Shown: in pieces, positions 23,795 to 36,108 of the stretch
Layout: each line of letters begins with the position of its first letter
How positions within the stretch are numbered: position 1 is the first letter of the stretch
NCBI GenBank assembly: GCA_030761205.1
Contig: JAULJL010000038.1
Location: 2,666,001-2,730,000 of the forward strand
Length of the DNA: 64,000 nt
Direction of reading: 5' to 3'
Source: Fremontodendron californicum
Taxonomy: Eukaryota; Streptophyta; Magnoliopsida; Malvales; Malvaceae
Notes under the pieces: generated by a model
Database searches by the model: none
What the model was told of the DNA's origin: nothing
The model's input: the letters and a program-made list of their open reading frames with translations, nothing else
Translations under genes and position numbers: made by a program

Positions 23795-24845
23795 TTTGCT
23801 TGGTCATGAATGAATAAGTTTAACTGCTGCTTAAGGAGTATTACTAGAGAAAACTTTGTATTTTTTTTTTTTTTTTTTGTTTCTTTGGATCAAATGTTTG
23901 TTTGATTAAAATTTAATATGATTTTCTGTATCAATTTATGAGAAAGTTAATGATATTTTGCTTAATTAAATCATTTTGAAATTTTTAATAATTTATGACA
24001 CACATGCTTAGTAAGGATTAGGTGGTGGTAATTTACCAATCACTTTTTCAGCCATGGCACTCAGAATTCCGGAAAAGTCAATCTCTGCAAGTTCGTTTTA
24101 CAATTAAAAGGTAAAATTTGGCATCCACAGTCACAGGAAGGTTCCTCTTTCGTTACAAGTTACAACAAAGTGTTTCTTTTCGGTTGTATACTTGTAATGA
24201 TTTCTTTGCTAATTAAATTTTCTTAAGCAAATTAATAGTCTCAAGCTATGTTACAAGAATTCGGGTGAGTGTCAATAATATGATTATAATTTGATATGGG
24301 TATACTCAATTTTTTTTTTTTTTTTATGTATTTAGAGAATTATATCCTTATACTCATATCTGAATATACGTCGGACACAGGTGTTGGACACGAATATTTT
24401 AAGAAAATGAAAAATCCGAATAACATAGATCTCAAATAATGGAATTAGGAGTTACAAAGGTATGGGATTTGGAGAAACCATGCAACTAGAATTTATATAG
24501 AAATTTAAAACTATTATCCCAAGCAATCCCTCCCTCAGCCCTCGCCAACGTAAATACTTGTATAAACAACCAATATTGTAAGGAGATTAGGAGAGGCATT
24601 ATAAGAAATTTGCCAGACTGTTCAATGAAAAAAAAAAACCAAATTATTAAGATTATATAAAATCTACTAAATATTACACACCTCATCAATCAAAGCAGAA
24701 AAAAGATTTTTTTTTAATATATAAAAAAAATCGCAATAATTTGAGAAAAAGTTACAAATACTGCGATTCGAATATCAAATTTACTAAATCAACTAAGTTA
24801 AACTCGTAAGAATGAATCATTGATAACTCATAAATATGCAATTCG
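23795..24845. other. DMP 3' region and start of the duplicated F-box block
   Basis: After the DMP stop there is a poly-T run and then, from about 23950, sequence matching the tail of the 1302-bp repeats (ATGATATTTTGCTTAATTAA). The F-box block shared with 35580 onward follows. No gene. Confidence 0.55.
24246..24428 (+). mobile_element. CTATGTT-family TIR element, shared with F-box block copy 2
   Basis: CTATGTTACAAGAATTCGGG to AAATCCGAATAACATAG. A counterpart sits at the equivalent site 35877-36108, so this insertion predates the block duplication. Confidence 0.75.
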
Positions 24846-26001
24846 TTACTGAGAACTTGGCTTGATCCAAAGTGGTCGGGAGAATAAATAACGCGATCCA
24901 TGCAAATACTGTGACTCAGGGAAGAGGTCTACCTTCTTATTATCACAGTTGAAGATGCCTGTTAGATAGCTATCGGCAAAGTAAATGCAGTTGGAGCTGC
25001 AACCAGGGTGATCGGCTGCCAAGACGGAGAAACTGCAGCAATTCCCAATAAACAACGACCGATCACCCAACGACCAGATTCTCTCCCACTTCCTTGTCAC
25101 CATATCCAGCTTGAAAATCTCAAATTCCCCTGTTCCATACCTTTGTACGAAACTGAAAGTACCAGCATAATGATTAAAGTACTCATAATTAGATGGGTTC
25201 ACAGTGCAAACAATCATACAAAGATAGCCACCCAAATCAACAATGTGTTTCTTTTTAGCAGCGCAATTTGGAGGTGCTTGTGCGAATTCTACAGCTTTCG
25301 GCCGAGAGGGTCCGTTTAAGTCTTGACATATAAGAAGTTGACCTAAATTAGTCACAGCAAAGAAAAAGCCATTAAAACAATTGATATCATCCAATAGATA
25401 TGGAGTATCAATTGGAGTCCATGATTGATCACCAGGCTTTGTAAAAGCCAACGACTTGTTTCTTGAATATATAAATTGCCATAATAATGCAATCAGGAGA
25501 AGTAGGAGTTGAGGATAATAAGAATTTGTTTATAAATAATAATTTAAGCGAATCCGAAAGCCAGGGATATGAAGGATAAATATGGTCGAAGATTTGCAGT
25601 GAAGGAAGCGGAAAAGAGAGTCTAGATAAAGGGTTAAACAATTGAATTTTGAAATCAAAGCCGTAGGTTATCAACCAGCCTAAAGGAGTGCCCCAACACC
25701 TTCTTCCTTTGATCTCGGGTAAGTCAAGCTTGATGAACTGATCATGAGAAGTGGTGTAAAAAGCCCGGTTAACGCCGTCGTGTGCTTTCTCTCCGATCAT
25801 CAAACATATCGGGAATTCAGGCTTCTGATCATCTTTGAGAGAAGCTTGCCAAGATCGACAGACTGCAGCAATCCGAATAAAATCCTTAATTGAGTGAGTT
25901 TTGCTTGCAATGTATCGCAAAACATCACCTGGAATATCGGCCCAATCTTGGTAAACCTCTGATAGTTCCGATCTCATCTTTTTGAAATCAAAAGAATCCA
26001 T
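24846..26001 (-). pseudogene. DUF295 F-box gene broken by a 4-bp insertion
   Basis: Paralogue of the intact gene at 36441-37541. The N-terminal frame starts MDSFDFKKMRSELSE at 26001 and includes the F-box (DIPGDVLRYIASKTHSIKDF). It runs to a stop near 25429. The C-terminal DUF295 part continues in another frame (KPGDQSWTPIDTP ... RPLWIKPSSQ) to 24846. Against the paralogue, the break is four extra bases (TATA) within TTTATATATTC at about 25466-25476. Copy 1 also has an in-frame insertion of about 14 residues near DHIYPSYPWL and a shorter segment before LTGIFNC. An N-terminal protein of roughly 190 residues with the F-box but without most of DUF295 could still be made. Confidence 0.8.
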
Positions 26002-26082
26002 GTGAAAAAAGTATTCTGATTTTTTTTTTTTTTTGGTTTTTTGAGAATCTGGCTCTGAATATCGAGTTTTATATACATGCAT

Positions 26083-27127
26083 GACCTGAGTTTCAATCCT
26101 TGTAGCACACGAATTATGTACTTTCAGTCAAGAGGTAGAAAAAAGAAGAAAAAAAAGTAACAAAGAATTAATTTAGCATAATAATCATTCAATCATTTTT
26201 CTCCTACTTTTATATTAAGGATTTAAATAACAAATATTACAATCATTATTTTACGATTTTTTTCAGTTCTCTTCGTCGTTGATATTCAATGTCAATATTT
26301 ATCGCATAACATTCGTTACGTCCGAAAAAACGTAATGAATGAGAGACGATCGATAATACGTCGCAATTTAAATATCTCTTCTAGAAATAACAAAACTTAA
26401 ATTTCTTTAACTAGAAGTGGCGAAAATCGTTCTACATTAAAAAAAAAAATTATATAATTGAAGAAAAAACACATTTTTTATAAGACAAAATTTTTTTTAA
26501 CATAACTATTATTGGCGAATAGAATCGACTATTCACTTGATAAATAAACATAATTTTTCATAAATTATATTTTAATTCATAAACTTAGCTAGATCAATAG
26601 TTTTGTTAATATCAAATATTTGGTTCACCAAAATTATTTCAAAACTATTATTTTTAATGTGTAATAAAGAGATACCAATATATCATAAACTAATAATAAT
26701 ATATATATTTTTGAATAATTTAACTCTGAATATCAAGTTTTATATACAACACATTGACACCCTGAGCCTGAATGACAAATTCTCACCCAAATCGCCAAAT
26801 CGAACAACGCTCATATTGGTCTTAGACCAAACTTAAATTTATATGAGATTGAGAAAATTGAAAAATTCGAATTCGAAAAAATTTGATTTCAAAATCATTT
26901 GAATTTAAAATAATCCAAACTTAATTGAAACAATCTGAATCTAAAATGATTCAATCTAAAATAATTTAGATTGATAGCGACTTGAACCTAAGACCGAGCT
27001 CGTAAAAATATTAAAAGCCTTAAATTATAATTAATCCAAAATTGATCAAACTCGAAAATATTCAAATCTAAAATTGAGATGATTCAATAATTCAATGTAA
27101 TGTTCATTCATTAAAATTTTCATAAAG
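26083..27127. other. AT-rich 3' part of F-box block 1
   Basis: No gene. It contains degenerate AATTCGAATTCG/AATCTAAAAT repeats also present at 38690-39010. Confidence 0.5.
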
Positions 27128-27152
27128 AATTAAACTAAAAAGAAACCAATAA
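27128..27152 (+). repeat. 25-bp junction sequence, direct copy
   Basis: The 25 bases immediately before the first 1302-bp repeat (starting AATTAAACTAAAAAG, ending AACCAATAA) are found, exactly reverse-complemented, immediately before the second repeat at 32474-32498. Confidence 0.85.
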
Positions 27153-28454
27153 TTTAACATTAAAATTTACTTGGAATCTGATATAATTTTCAAGAAAGTT
27201 TTAATATTTGGAATAAGATATTCTTTTATAGGCAGATAAATATCATTAATGAGACAATTTGGTCATTATAAAACAAAAAGCAACAGAACATTTTAGGTGA
27301 TGAATGATGATCCAGTGGTTGAAATGAAGCCGTTTTGAGTGGGACCCTTTTGTTGTTGTAGACTTGTTGGATATGCTTTGACTCCATATATATTATGCCA
27401 CGTGGCTCTACCATGGACACAAAAAGGAAAGTGCAATTTTGCTCTCCATCCAAATATATAAATATGACCTTGCACTTTTTATATTCGTATCATATTTGTG
27501 TATTTTATAATGTTATAATAATATTGAAGATGAAATAATTAGTATTGTATTATTGGATGTATCGTTTTTCTTTTGGTACTGATACGTATCAATATCGATG
27601 TATTTTAACTTACCATTTTGGGTTACCTACATTTTTCAAATATTTTTTCATATATATTTATAAAGCTCATTTCTAATAAAATATATATTATATATATGTA
27701 CAAATATATCTCAATTACATACATACATATACATATATATATGTATGAAGAGAGATGCACTCACACTAGTGTAAAACTAAATTAGTTTTACACACTTTCA
27801 TAACTTCTTATACTATTAATATTTTAACAATCCAGCCATCATATTTTATGTTATATTCATGTAGATCATGCAAGTCGAGTTTTGAGTAAATTAAAAATGT
27901 CTAACTATTTGTTCGATGTAAAAAACTTTCAACCGTTAAATATATATATTGAAAAAGATAATATTCTCAATCCATATGATAGAGATATCGGATCGATTCG
28001 AAACTTTATGTGCACGACGAGTACAATTATATTGCTAAATCCAACGGTCGGTTTGTTAAAACATTAATCGAATAAAGAGTTATGAAAGCGTGCAAAACTA
28101 ATTTTATTTTACAGTACTAGTGTAAGTGAATCCCTCCTCTATATTTATATGCAAATACAAAATTTTAAAATTATTATTTAATATCTAAAAGTTTTAATCA
28201 TAAAAAAAATATATAATAATTATTATTAAGTAGATTTAATAGCCTAATTTAATAAATATATATTTTTGAAAGAATTTATGAAAAAGTAAAAATTATTATG
28301 ACTAAAAAGTATTAAGAATTGGTTAAAAAATCAAGTAAGTGAAAAAAAATTAAAAATCAAAATCTTGTAAATGATATTTTGCTTAATTAAATCAATTTGA
28401 AAATTTTAATAATTTATGAAACATATGCTTAATATTACTTGCAAATAGACCTGC
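27153..28454 (+). repeat. 1302-bp near-identical direct repeat, copy 1 (D1)
   Basis: Same sequence as 32497-33798 at a constant offset of 5344 with no indels. I found only two substitutions (27158 C versus A, 27237 T versus C). It ends in AGACCTGC, after which the two copies diverge. It contains a TIR element (27749-28140). Small open frames in it are identical in both copies and are not genes. Confidence 0.92.
27749..28140. mobile_element. TIR element with long arms inside D1
   Basis: The left arm CACTCACACTAGTGTAAAAC...CACTTTCATAAC is inverted at the right as GTTATGAAAGCGTGCAAAAC...ACTAGTGTAAGTGAATCCCTC. The arms are about 55-60 bp, total about 390 bp, with no coding capacity. It is duplicated with D2 at 33093-33484. 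Confidence 0.7.
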
Positions 28455-31400
28455 ATGAACATAAAGAGATCTAATTATTTTCTCCATGTAATTGGAAATA
28501 GAATAAAGTTCCAGAGGGCATTCTAGCTAGGAATATCTATTGCTCCAGCTTAACACTTAGCAGGCTATATGATTTTCCACAGAAAAACAGGACATGATAT
28601 TAGGTTTAACCAGCCACACCAAATGTATAACATGAAAACATGATGTAAACCAGCATATGCAGTATAGCTTAAATAAAACCTAACAATAGCTGGGATCTAA
28701 TGACCAAACAATGAATCTAAAAATGGTATAACCTAACCTAATTCAAAAGGTTTCCTCACAACTTTTGGCTCAAAGACTTTTCAAAATAAAACATACCTTG
28801 AAAGTGGTATCTGGCAAATTCAAATAGGATGCCTGCATTATGCCTTGACTGTCAGTAGAGAATCCTAGAAAAATTCAAGCATCTGAAATTAACCAGACAT
28901 ATTGAAAACAACCTCAAGAGATGCCAGGTACTCCGTCTCATGGTGGCGAATTACACTGGCTATAGCAATTGCACTATCATCTGGGGACTGAAACCAAAAC
29001 AGAAAGCATTAACCATATGAAACCAATTATAACATGAGGACATGGTAGCCAGAGGTCAGAAAACATCTGTATTAATGCACAAGGCAGGATATACTAAGCC
29101 AACAAATTTACAAACTTCCACTGTTCATAACTCTAGAACTTCTACCCTACAACTTATGGTAACATCCAAACCATATATTTCACAAGCCTTCACATTAGAA
29201 TATTTGCTCAAGAGTTACCACCCTGTTATGCTATGTCAAAATGGTTAAATAAGATATTAAAATAGTCAAAAGGAGGAAGAAAGAATTTCAAATCTATTGC
29301 AAGAAAGCCAGAGGAGAAAACAAGGGGGGAAGAAAGCAATGTTAAAAGAGCTTGTCAATTTTGTAATAACCTGAAACATTGTAGAATCTCTACATTCATG
29401 TTTTGCATCTAATTGCACATTTCCCTCTTCAAAATAGTGTGCACCCACCTGAGAAGAGAAAGAAATGACTTATTATAGGTTTATGTAACTTTATATGTAT
29501 TCAGATCTGAAATGCAGGAAGAAAAGGGTTACAAATATGTCATGCAATGCATCATAAGATATACTGAAATACCTGCAATTTGCCTTTTAATTCCAGTGTT
29601 TGAATATTGTCTTTGAACTCAATGTTCCATATTGACCGCCAGCTTCCATTGCTATATAATATGCCAAAAAGCATTATTAGAAGATAAACAGTCACATGTT
29701 TCTATGTGATCCAATATCAACTACTAACAGGTAATCCAGTAGCTAGTTACAATCAAGCGATCACAGTAGAGAAGTTTAGTTACATTGTGGTCCAACAAAT
29801 TTCACGCACCAGAAATTCTGTGGACTAAGTCTAGCAGCAGAAATCACTACAACAAGCTCAAAATCAGATCCGGGACCCTCCACATCATTTCCATTAATAC
29901 AGTAAACCGAACAAAAACCTTTTGGATAAGCTTCACCAACATACTTTAGCATTTCTGCTTCTAAAGCACATCTGCAACAAAAAAATGGAATTAATTACAA
30001 ATTTACTAGTAATAAAAGTACCATGTGATGAAATGTGCCCTAACACCAGCCATAAACTACCATTGCTTTTAGCTGAGGATTTAAGAGACCAAGTAAGGAT
30101 GATAAAAAGAGAAACTATGGATTCTTCTCTCTTAATGTTCGTGCCAGTTGCAGCGACAATGATGAAAACCATAAGGAGATATAAAATTATATCACCATAT
30201 TGTTCAATAAGTAAGTTTATAGTTCCTGGGACAGTCCTGAGTATCAATCCAGGTAAGGAGTCAGTCAGATACCGGGGAGAGGATCATAGGACAGCCACAA
30301 TTAAACATAATAGTAAAAGCCCAAATCTTAGGCTGCAAAGCTTAGAATAGAGACATTTATCCCATCTCTAACAAGCAGGTAAAGGACAACAGTAACAAAG
30401 AGCTACATGTTTGGAATGGTCACTCCGTGCAACAAGCACTGGTTCCAAATCAAATCATTTCCATGTCTAGGAAATTGAGACATAGGATTTTGCCAATTTG
30501 GGCTAACTGGTGTCAGCAAACATGGACTAAATTAGATCTAAGAAGGTGCTAATTTGGATCCTTCCAATGGAGGAAATAGGAACTTAAAATCTAATGACTC
30601 TAAAATATTCTGTCAACTTATTAAAGTTTAAAGAGAGATGCTGGTAATAGTTCATAAGAAATCAATTAAAAAAATACCAGTCCATCGGAGTTTTAAAACA
30701 TACCGATATTCCTCGATATACGGGGATGGAAGCTCCTCATCAGTGGCAGGTCTCACCTCTGTACAAACCTGAACCAATTTAGCTCATCATGATATAAACA
30801 TTCAAAATAAATGATAAGCATTAATAAGCTAAGTGTCATATCAACAGGGGGAAATAATCTACTTGCTATTAAAAATGTTAACTTTAGGAAATGATACTAC
30901 AGCAAAGGTTCTCTGCTTTTACATGGCATTAAAAAATTTTAATCACAAGATGCATTAATAAGGCTAAAAGGTACCTGCTTGACATGGTCAACTATGGCAA
31001 CTTGGGCAGTCTTGGGGTCTAGATACTCGTTATCTTGAAGCTCCCCATATGATGTAACCAGCACCTAAACTCCAATTGGAGAAAAATATTGCAACAATTA
31101 GATTTGTTTTACAACAAAATTCAATGAAAGTGCCATTTCAACACATAGACCAGATATTGAAACTATCATCATATTTGATAAGAATAACAAGCCAACATGA
31201 GATATTGAGTTAATTGAATGCCTTATGGACCATGACCATGTGAAAAAGCGCTGAATATCCTATCTGGAAAACGATAGAAATGAAGCATCTTAAAACGAAA
31301 TAATCGAAACTCATTTTGTCTAAAGCAAACAATCAAGGCACTCTAAAATGCCATATAAACCTCCAGCAGTCTAAAATCTAGGCTTACGACACTTAACCAA

Positions 31401-32090
31401 CTAAACGTGTTTGTATTCCTTACGCATAATCCAACTTAAACTACACACCAAAACACGGCAATTCTCATTAACAAATGTCAATCTTGAAAATATTAATGCA
31501 TGAACTAAACGAAAGCTATTCCTAGCAATCTTAAAACATATCCAATGCACTCAGCCACTCACATTTCTGAAATCCTAACCAGCTGAAACATCTTAACCTT
31601 ACTAGAAACCTAACCTTAAGTTACAAATTATTAGCAAAAAAAAAAAAAATTAGGGATTTCTAAGACTTACATCTCCGAATCTACCAGGCATTTCGAGGCA
31701 AATCATGTGAGATTTGTTGTAAACGGGAAATGCTTCCGTTGCCGCCTGATTGTACACGTCGTCATCATTCAAAACCGATTTTAAATCTGCAAAAAAAAAA
31801 AAAAAGGAGTAGAAAAATCGAAACTCAAATCAATCGGTCGAAGTCGAATGCGAATCCAACAAACGAGACAGAGAGTAGAACTAATTCATCAAGCAGATCG
31901 ATCAGAAAAGAGAAAAACAAAACCGTCAATGGCAAATAGCTATAGCAAATGCGAGGCTAAAACGAAATTGGAGAGCGAGAGAGAGACCTTTGGCGACGTA
32001 TTGGATTTCGCCAGCGGGAGCGTTGAGGAGGAACCATTTGGCAATCTCTTTCTTTTGCTCCTCGCTCAGCTCTGTTTCTACTTCCGCCAT
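28406..32090 (-). CDS. CPA: F-actin capping protein subunit alpha, last exon replaced
   Basis: Alpha subunit of the capping-protein heterodimer that caps actin filament barbed ends. Exons: 31988-32090, 31671-31786, 30975-31064, 30704-30768, 29810-29971, 29573-29651, 29371-29448, 28913-28987, 28797-28832. They encode 268 residues in one frame from MAEVETELSEEQKKEIAK to LNLPDTTFK, with GAHYFEEGNVQLDAKHE and ETEYLASLE as expected. The family's final exon (DLRRKLPVTRTLFPWHN..., the actin-binding tentacle) is absent from the window. The last intron runs to TTCATGCAG at 28451, exactly where D1 begins. Splicing there would add GTC TAT TTG... = 14 residues VYLQVILSICFINY and a stop (28406-28450). No other damage is visible, so the copy is young. 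It may be a transcribed non-functional fragment; a complete paralogue presumably exists elsewhere. Confidence 0.85.
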
Positions 32091-32473
32091 ACCTTTCTTT
32101 CTTACTCTCTAGAGAACAATTTTAAAGGGAAAAAAAACAAAGCGTTCGGATTTGTTTGGAAGGAGAAATGGAAGGAAAGCAGAGGAAAGAAAATGAAAGA
32201 GTGAAAGACGATTATCTGTAAAGGCTTTCTGGTTTGTGAAACAAATGAGTGAAGAAACAACAAAGAAGATCAAAAATCTTTTCCGCCGGTGGGGTTTTAA
32301 TTATTTTGTGGTCATTACAGTTACACGAATCGTTCTTTTCACATTTAAACGACATCGTTTACTAAAAGTCAGTACAGAACCTAATTTAACAATGCTTTTT
32401 GCTTTTTTTGAATTTTTTTTTTTTTAAAGAAGCTTGAACTAATTGTCATATATTAATAAACAATAATACTGTA

Positions 32474-32498
32474 TTATTGGTTTCTTTTTAGTTTAATT
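32474..32498 (-). repeat. 25-bp junction sequence, inverted copy
   Basis: Exact reverse complement of 27128-27152, directly before D2. It overlaps a palindrome, AATAATACTGTATTATT (32462-32478), which could have promoted fold-back. Confidence 0.85.
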
Positions 32499-33798
32499 TA
32501 AAATTAAAATTTACTTGGAATCTGATATAATTTTCAAGAAAGTTTTAATATTTGGAATAAGATATTCTTTTATAGGCAGACAAATATCATTAATGAGACA
32601 ATTTGGTCATTATAAAACAAAAAGCAACAGAACATTTTAGGTGATGAATGATGATCCAGTGGTTGAAATGAAGCCGTTTTGAGTGGGACCCTTTTGTTGT
32701 TGTAGACTTGTTGGATATGCTTTGACTCCATATATATTATGCCACGTGGCTCTACCATGGACACAAAAAGGAAAGTGCAATTTTGCTCTCCATCCAAATA
32801 TATAAATATGACCTTGCACTTTTTATATTCGTATCATATTTGTGTATTTTATAATGTTATAATAATATTGAAGATGAAATAATTAGTATTGTATTATTGG
32901 ATGTATCGTTTTTCTTTTGGTACTGATACGTATCAATATCGATGTATTTTAACTTACCATTTTGGGTTACCTACATTTTTCAAATATTTTTTCATATATA
33001 TTTATAAAGCTCATTTCTAATAAAATATATATTATATATATGTACAAATATATCTCAATTACATACATACATATACATATATATATGTATGAAGAGAGAT
33101 GCACTCACACTAGTGTAAAACTAAATTAGTTTTACACACTTTCATAACTTCTTATACTATTAATATTTTAACAATCCAGCCATCATATTTTATGTTATAT
33201 TCATGTAGATCATGCAAGTCGAGTTTTGAGTAAATTAAAAATGTCTAACTATTTGTTCGATGTAAAAAACTTTCAACCGTTAAATATATATATTGAAAAA
33301 GATAATATTCTCAATCCATATGATAGAGATATCGGATCGATTCGAAACTTTATGTGCACGACGAGTACAATTATATTGCTAAATCCAACGGTCGGTTTGT
33401 TAAAACATTAATCGAATAAAGAGTTATGAAAGCGTGCAAAACTAATTTTATTTTACAGTACTAGTGTAAGTGAATCCCTCCTCTATATTTATATGCAAAT
33501 ACAAAATTTTAAAATTATTATTTAATATCTAAAAGTTTTAATCATAAAAAAAATATATAATAATTATTATTAAGTAGATTTAATAGCCTAATTTAATAAA
33601 TATATATTTTTGAAAGAATTTATGAAAAAGTAAAAATTATTATGACTAAAAAGTATTAAGAATTGGTTAAAAAATCAAGTAAGTGAAAAAAAATTAAAAA
33701 TCAAAATCTTGTAAATGATATTTTGCTTAATTAAATCAATTTGAAAATTTTAATAATTTATGAAACATATGCTTAATATTACTTGCAAATAGACCTGC
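32497..33798 (+). repeat. 1302-bp near-identical direct repeat, copy 2 (D2)
   Basis: Second copy of D1, 5344 bp downstream. After its AGACCTGC end the sequence continues into repeat DNA and then F-box block 2, which is probably the original right-hand context. Confidence 0.92.
33093..33484. mobile_element. TIR element with long arms inside D2
   Basis: Copy of the element at 27749-28140, carried by the repeat rather than independently inserted. Confidence 0.7.
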
Positions 33799-35340
33799 TA
33801 ATAGGTTGATGATAACTCTAGAAAATATAGTTATTTTACCACTTTTTATGCATTTAAATCGGCTAAGTCTTTAAGGCTTTTATTAGGATTTGATTAGTTT
33901 TAGATGTTTTTAGATTTATTTTATTTATCCATTTCATGTTTGGAATAGTTATTTAATCATTATTTATGTGTTTTTATAGGTCCAAAGTGATCTGGAGCTT
34001 CGAGGTGTAAAACGATGAAAAACGGTGCAAAGCAACGAGCAAGAAGATTTGACCTCCGGAGTTTGTTTTAAGTAAAACATGATCCTAAATTCTTCATTTG
34101 AGAAAACTTCCTTCATGACTTTTGAAGCTGACTTCCATACCTTTCCAACAGTAGTTTAATCGTCAAAATCGAACGAGATTTGCCCATCAAAAATAGCTGA
34201 CGAAGTACGAGAAGATGGCAGAACCAACCCGGGACAAATCAGTAGGGTTGGCGTCGCGGCGCCAGAGAGTCAGTGCAGTTAGCGAAGCGGCGCCAGGCAT
34301 GAATAGGAAAAAAAAATACTTACCTGATTTTGCTTGTACGCGAAGATTCGGACTCTAGTGGGTTTGGACATTTTAAATAGGACTTTTCTAGACTGAAACA
34401 ATGGGGATTTGAGTTCTAAAAAAACCTAATTCTCTTAAAAGAATAGTAGCCACCAAAAGCTCTCAAGAAGATTGGAAGATTGGTGAAGATTGAAGACTCA
34501 AGAATTGACACCCTTAGTTTTCTCTTTTCTCTTCTTTATTTTTCTTGTATTGTTGATGATGGTAAAACTCTTTGAATATTTGTTTTCTTTAATTATCATG
34601 AATTAAATTTATCTTTTAGGATTTCAATGGAACTCAACATGTAGTTTGAATTTACTTTCTCTATCTAGCTTGATTTAATGATTTTTGAGTTGTTAATTTG
34701 TTCAATCTTGTTCTTAATGCTTCTAGTTGACTGGCCACCAATTAAATTGATTTGTTAACCTAAATACAACTAGACATAAGGAGTTTAGTGTTATACATTG
34801 ATTAAATGACACATGTTTCATATTCATTTATTATGATGAGTTATCTGCAGGTAAGGTAGAAATATACTTACTTGTCATGTGTAACCATTGTTAGAGCCTA
34901 AGCTTAATGAGTTCTTCTTTAAACCAATTATCATAATTGTTTAGTTAATTGGTTAAGAAGGATATTTTTATGAGACTATCGGAAGATCCTTATAAATAAG
35001 ATAGAACTCTAAGTTAACAACTCAGGGTCATTAATCAAGTGAAGAGGTGGAGAGAGATTCAAGCGAAGTATTGAGGTAAGTTGTAATCCTAGGCTTTTAT
35101 AATTAATTAAATTCATCCTTTTTAATTTACTTGCTTTCAGTATTAGTTTCTTTTAATTTAGTTTTTTTAATTACCATCTTTAATTAATTGTTTTGATAAG
35201 ATTGAGTGTGTTAATTTTAGTACTTAACAAATTTAGTAGCAATTAGATCGACACTTTACTTTTCACTATATTACTTGTTACGATACGTGCACTTGCGTGG
35301 TGAAAATCGACAGCAGTTGGGTTGAGTCGTAGCTCAAATT
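33799..35340 (+). repeat. LTR-retrotransposon-like fragment
   Basis: AT-rich sequence with LTR-like character: GTCCAAAGTGATCTGGAGC, GGCGTCGCGGCGCC palindromic block at about 34251-34264, AATAGTAGCCACC, and GATACGTGCACTTGCG at about 35282-35297 near the right end. There is no coding region, second LTR or confident TG...CA ends. It sits between AGACCTGC (33791-33798) and the rest of an AGACCTG-type element, suggesting insertion into that element. Confidence 0.4.
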
Positions 35341-35573
35341 TTTTTTCTTCCCTTACTCAAGCCCAATCTTGGACGGGTTTGGACCGGTCCACAATCTCGT
35401 TTCACTGTTTAAATAATATTAAAAAAATAATTTTTATATTAAATTTTTTTATTACATAAACAGTAATTCGAGCCGGACCAATCCAAAATGCAAAAATCCC
35501 TATCTAGATCCAACTCAATACAAATCGAATCTGTCGAATCGATTGAATTACCCGACTTTTGAGCAGGTCTAAT
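35341..35573. mobile_element. AGACCTG-type TIR element, right part
   Basis: CAAGCCCAATCTTGGACGGG...GGACCGGTCC through to GAGCAGGTCT at the right end. Its left terminus may be AGACCTGC at 33791-33798, separated by the LTR-like fragment. Confidence 0.5.
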
Positions 35574-35876
35574 TACAAATGATTAAGTAAGAATTAGGTG
35601 GTGCTAATTTACCAATCATGACCATCTCCAGGAATCACCATCACAACTTTTTCAGCCATGGCACTCAGAATTCCTGAAAACTCAATCTCTGCAAGTTCGT
35701 TTTAAAATAAAAAAGGTAAAAGTGTGGCATCCACTGTCCACAGGGAGATTCCTCTTTCATTACAAGTTACAACTAAGTGTTCCTTTTGGAGGTGTATTCG
35801 GTTGTATACTTGTATTGATTTCTTTGCTAATTAAATTTTCTTATTCACCAACTAAATGCAAATTAACAGTCTCAAG

Positions 35877-36108
35877 CTATGTTACAAGAATTCGGGTTAA
35901 TGTTAAATAATACGGATATATATTTAATATGAGTATACTCAATTTTTAATTTTTTTTTTATATGTTTAGAAAATTATATTCTTATACTCATATTCGAATA
36001 TATATCAAACATAGGTGTTGAACACGAATATTTTAAAAAAAATAAAAAATCCATAAGTGTTGAACACAAATATTTTTAAAAAAATGAAAAATCCTAATAA
36101 CATAGGTT
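35877..36108 (+). mobile_element. CTATGTT-family TIR element with internal tandem duplication
   Basis: Equivalent of 24246-24428. It has gained a tandem duplication of about 42 bp (GTGTTGAACAC...ATATTTT units at about 36014-36095). Confidence 0.7.

Larger units (their letters stand above)
24000..27080. repeat. Segmental duplication, copy 1 (F-box block)
   Basis: This block is colinear with about 35590-39010. Both have ATTAGGTGGTG...GCCATGGCACTCAGAATTCC, then a CTATGTT-family element, an F-box gene on the minus strand, and a CAAATTCTCACCCAAATCG tail. Divergence is clear (substitutions, indels, one later TIR insertion in copy 2), so it is much older than the 1302-bp duplication nearby. Confidence 0.8.

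Noticed and set aside
27226..27453. 75-residue open frame (MDGEQNCTFLF...) present identically at 32570-32797
   Set aside because: Its identity is explained by the D1/D2 duplication. There is no recognisable domain or splice context and the composition is that of AT-rich non-coding DNA.
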